Assembly (NCBI RefSeq): GCF_001425305.1
Contig: NZ_LMEE01000002.1
Span: 568,191 to 632,190, forward strand
Direction of reading: 5' to 3'
DNA length: 64,000 bases
Source of the DNA: Phenylobacterium sp. Root1290
Lineage (GTDB): Bacteria; Pseudomonadota; Alphaproteobacteria; Caulobacterales; Caulobacteraceae
In this document: positions 62,088-64,000 of the stretch, piece after piece
Layout: each line of letters begins with the position of its first letter
Numbering within the stretch: the first letter of the stretch is position 1
Notes under the pieces: model-generated
The model's database searches: none
What the model saw: only the letters and a program-made list of their open reading frames with translations
What the model was told of the DNA's origin: nothing
Made by a program: the position numbers and the translations under genes

Positions 62088-62894
62088 ATGCTGAAGCTCT
62101 ACGACCACCCGCTTTCGCCCTACGCCCAGAAGGTCAAGATCGCCCTGCGCGAGAAGGGCCAGCCGTTCGAGACCCTGACCCCCGGCGGCCTCGGCGCCGG
62201 CGGCGCGGCCGGCGAATTCCTGCAGGCCAATCCCCGCGCCGAAGTCCCGGCCCTGGTCGACGGCGAGGTCCGCGTCTTCGACTCGACCATCATCCTGGAA
62301 TACATCGAGGACCGCTGGCCCGACCCGCCGCTGCTGCCCTCCGGCCCTGCCGAACGCGCCCGCGTTCGGATGCTGGAGGAGGCGATGGACACCCACTTCG
62401 AGGCGATCAACTGGGGCCTGTCGGAGATCCGCTGGTTCCGCCGCGCCGAGGGCGAGCTGGAACGCACCCTGCTGGCCAGAGCCGCCAGCCAGACACGCCG
62501 CTGGTACGCCTGGCTCGAAGACGAGCTGGCCGATCGCACCTGGTTCAACGGCGAGACCTTCGGCTGGGGCGACCTGGCCGTCGCGCCCTATCTGAACGGC
62601 TCGGTCGGCCACGGCCTGCCGCCCGACAAGGGTACGCGCCTCGCCGCCTGGCTGGAGCGCGCCAACGCCCGCAGCTCGGTCGCCCGCACCGCCGAGGAGG
62701 CGGCCGCCTCATCCCGAGCCGCGGCCATGCCCAATGTCGCCGAACTGGTCCGTCAGGGCCTGTTCAAGCGCGAGTACCGCGACCACCGGCTGGAGTGGAT
62801 GATCAAGAGCGGCGGGGCCCAGGTGGTGATCGACGGCCTGGCCAGGGACAACATCCGCTTCAGCCCGGACTTCGGTCCCCGGCCGGCCGACTGA
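62088..62894 (+). CDS. Glutathione S-transferase family protein
   Basis: A 268-aa protein. The N-terminal thioredoxin-like domain is LYDHPLSPYAQKVKIALREKG, with a Ser at the usual active site and VPALVDGEVRVFDSTIILEYIED for gamma-glutamyl binding (cis-Pro, Asp-Ser). The helical C-terminal domain includes WFNGETFGWGDLAVAPYL. The C-terminal 60 residues (after about 205) are longer than in typical GSTs. GGAGG lies 9 bases before ATG 62088. It is followed after 1 base by a small membrane-protein gene. Confidence 0.9.
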   Translation: MLKLYDHPLSPYAQKVKIALREKGQPFETLTPGGLGAGGAAGEFLQANPRAEVPALVDGEVRVFDSTIILEYIEDRWPDPPLLPSGPAERARVRMLEEAMDTHFEAINWGLSEIRWFRRAEGELERTLLARAASQTRRWYAWLEDELADRTWFNGETFGWGDLAVAPYLNGSVGHGLPPDKGTRLAAWLERANARSSVARTAEEAAASSRAAAMPNVAELVRQGLFKREYRDHRLEWMIKSGGAQVVIDGLARDNIRFSPDFGPRPAD

Positions 62895-62895
62895 G

Positions 62896-63309
62896 ATGGG
62901 CCGGCGTCGCGGCGCGGGTCTGGCGCTGATCGCGGCGCTCGCCTTGCACAACCTCGAGGAGGGCCTCGCCTACGCGCTGCTTAGGGGCCAGGTCGAGGCG
63001 ATGCTGGACGCCTACGGCCTGGTCGGGTGGCGCCCGGAGCCGGCGGTCTTCGCCCTAGCCCTGACCTTCCTGACGCTCGCCATCGGCGCCCTGGCCGCGT
63101 GGGCGGCCACCGGCGTCTCGACGGCCGCCAAGATCCTCGCGCTGCGGGCGGTGGCCGTCCTGCTGCTGGTCAATGTGCTGGCGCCCCACCTCCCGGCCGC
63201 CTGGGCGTTCGGCGGCTATGCGCCCGGCGTGGTGACCGCCGTGCTGGTCAACCTGCCGGTCTCGATCTGGGTGCTGCTGCGGCTGCGACAGCCCGCACAA
63301 CCTGGATAA
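62896..63309 (+). CDS. HXXEE-like small membrane protein
   Basis: A 137-aa protein with four hydrophobic helices. The motif HNLEE (about residue 18) in LALHNLEEGLAY fits the HXXEE family, in which His and the two Glu in the first helix are invariant. Function unknown, although metal or proton chemistry is conceivable. It begins 1 base after the GST stop, so it is coupled to it. Confidence 0.75.
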   Translation: MGRRRGAGLALIAALALHNLEEGLAYALLRGQVEAMLDAYGLVGWRPEPAVFALALTFLTLAIGALAAWAATGVSTAAKILALRAVAVLLLVNVLAPHLPAAWAFGGYAPGVVTAVLVNLPVSIWVLLRLRQPAQPG

Positions 63310-63382
63310 CGTTGTTCTTTGAACTACAGCAGAGCAAGCTCCCGCTGCGCAGACCCGCGCGATAGACGACAGGAGAGTTTGC

Positions 63383-63823
63383 GTGAGAACTATTCTTGCA
63401 GCCGCCGCTCTGGCCCTGGGACTCAGCAGCGCCGCCATGGCCCAGAACGCGCCCAGGACCTACGACCTGGGTCCTGTCTGGCAGATCTCCTACATCGAGA
63501 CCAAGGCCGGCATGTTCGATGACTACCTGGCCTATCTGAACTCGACCTGGCGCAGCATCCAGGAAGCCGAGAAAGCCCGGGGCGACGTCCTCGACTACCG
63601 TGTGCTGGCGATCGACTCCCCCCGCGACGGCGAGGCCGACGTCGTCCTGATGGTCCAGTACAAGAACATGGCCGTGTTCGACCGCAGCCTAGAAGAGGGC
63701 GAAGCCGTCATGGCCAAGGCCTTCGGCAGCGTCCCGAAGAGCAACCAGGCCGCGGTCTCGCGCGAGTCCGTCCGCGTCCTGCGCGGCGGCCTCACCGCCC
63801 GCGAACTGACCTTCAAGAAGTAG
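63383..63823 (+). CDS. Small exported protein of unknown function
   Basis: A 146-aa protein starting with GTG 63383 and a strong ribosome site (ACAGGAGAG). Signal peptide residues 1-21 (SSAAMA-QN). The mature domain WQISYIETKAGMFDDYLAYLNSTWRSIQEAEKARGDVLDYRVLAID looks like a ferredoxin-like alpha/beta fold of the dimeric (ABM/NIPSNAP) type, but I cannot assign a family with certainty. It ends 24 bases before the stop of the converging 3-hydroxybutyrate-dehydrogenase-like gene. Confidence 0.8.
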   Translation: MRTILAAAALALGLSSAAMAQNAPRTYDLGPVWQISYIETKAGMFDDYLAYLNSTWRSIQEAEKARGDVLDYRVLAIDSPRDGEADVVLMVQYKNMAVFDRSLEEGEAVMAKAFGSVPKSNQAAVSRESVRVLRGGLTARELTFKK

Positions 63824-63847
63824 CCGCCCTCGGGGACGGCGGCCGCT

Positions 63848-64000
63848 CTAGGTCGCCGTCCAGCCGCCGTCCACCACCATCGCCGCGCCGGTCGCCGAGG
63901 CGCCCATGTCCGACACCAGATACAGCAGCATGCCCGCAAGGTGTTCGTACTCGACGAACTTCTTGTTCGGCTGGGCGGCCAGGATGACCTCTTCCATCAC
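63848..64000 (-). CDS. 3-Hydroxybutyrate-dehydrogenase-like SDR (3' end only)
   Basis: The last 50 residues of an SDR on the minus strand, running in from beyond the right edge. VMEEVILAAQPNKKFVEYEHLAGMLLYL and the ending GAAMVVDGGWTAT fit the C-terminus of NAD-dependent 3-hydroxybutyrate dehydrogenase, which has the conserved AAQP-KKFV. The call rests on this tail only; a related SDR is possible. Confidence 0.72.
   Translation of the reverse strand: MMEEVILAAQPNKKFVEYEHLAGMLLYLVSDMGASATGAAMVVDGGWTAT

Noticed and set aside
63828..63846. GCCGCC/GGCGGC hairpin between the last small exported protein and the SDR fragment
   Set aside because: Only a short stem with no T-run; it may be chance in sequence of this GC content.

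Overview
The window is a 64-kb, gene-dense, very GC-rich chromosomal segment of an alphaproteobacterium, most likely a Caulobacter or a close relative in the Caulobacterales. The best evidence is a full-length CcrM-type GANTC DNA methyltransferase whose upstream region carries CtrA-like half-sites and a GANTC cluster. Supporting signs are the order ccrM / mutY / DUF721 / DsbA-like / smc, an F0-only ATP synthase operon (atpI-B-E-F'-F) separate from F1, and housekeeping promoters of TTGACG type. I see no tRNA or rRNA gene, CRISPR array, prophage, transposase or plasmid function. The region reads as ordinary core and soft-core chromosome, and I found no defence or other island-like system in it.

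Layout. 1-11 kb: small accessory genes (DUF1285, DUF1801, a membrane-anchored AraC regulator, hydrolase, GNAT enzymes, MFS exporter, SDR), two divergent regulator/target pairs (tautomerase/TetR and MerR/cation transporter), and three related GC-rich repeats, each between convergent gene ends. 11-16 kb: an enoyl-CoA hydratase/SDR/SDR operon, an MBL-fold hydrolase, and a secreted protein built of five four-cysteine repeats. 16-25.5 kb: a short RNB ribonuclease, an unlisted 41-aa ORF with its own regulatory palindrome and terminator, a TPP enzyme coupled to an acyl-CoA synthetase, a DUF898 membrane protein, dihydroorotase and a heptosyltransferase-like GT9. 25.5-31 kb: YgfZ, a haloacetate-dehalogenase-like hydrolase, a RibD-C reductase and a TonB-dependent receptor with a Gly/Gln-rich insertion.

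31-44.5 kb is the most conserved block: tag-rnhB, DUF2332, ccrM, mutY, DUF721 (DciA-like), two DsbA-like thiol oxidoreductases, smc, then the ATP synthase F0 operon. It combines chromosome replication, methylation, repair and condensation with bioenergetics. 44.5-51.9 kb holds the glycine-cleavage operon gcvT-gcvH-gcvPA-gcvPB behind a tandem glycine riboswitch, then argS and a secreted protein. 52-57.4 kb: ispH-thrB-rnhA-marR, NfeD/SPFH membrane proteins and two small exported proteins. 57.4-64 kb: a LysR/pirin/WrbA quinone-type redox cluster, nitronate monooxygenase, SDR, GST, an HXXEE membrane protein, a small exported protein and the 3' end of a 3-hydroxybutyrate-dehydrogenase-like gene.

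At least four families of palindromic intergenic repeats recur. The largest (about 100-140 bp, arms beginning GTCATCCCGG) has five copies here, all intergenic. Genes were separated from the many GC-driven shadow ORFs by homology-like motifs, ribosome-binding sites and end-to-end packing. All functional calls come from reading the sequence and remembered family motifs; no database search was run.
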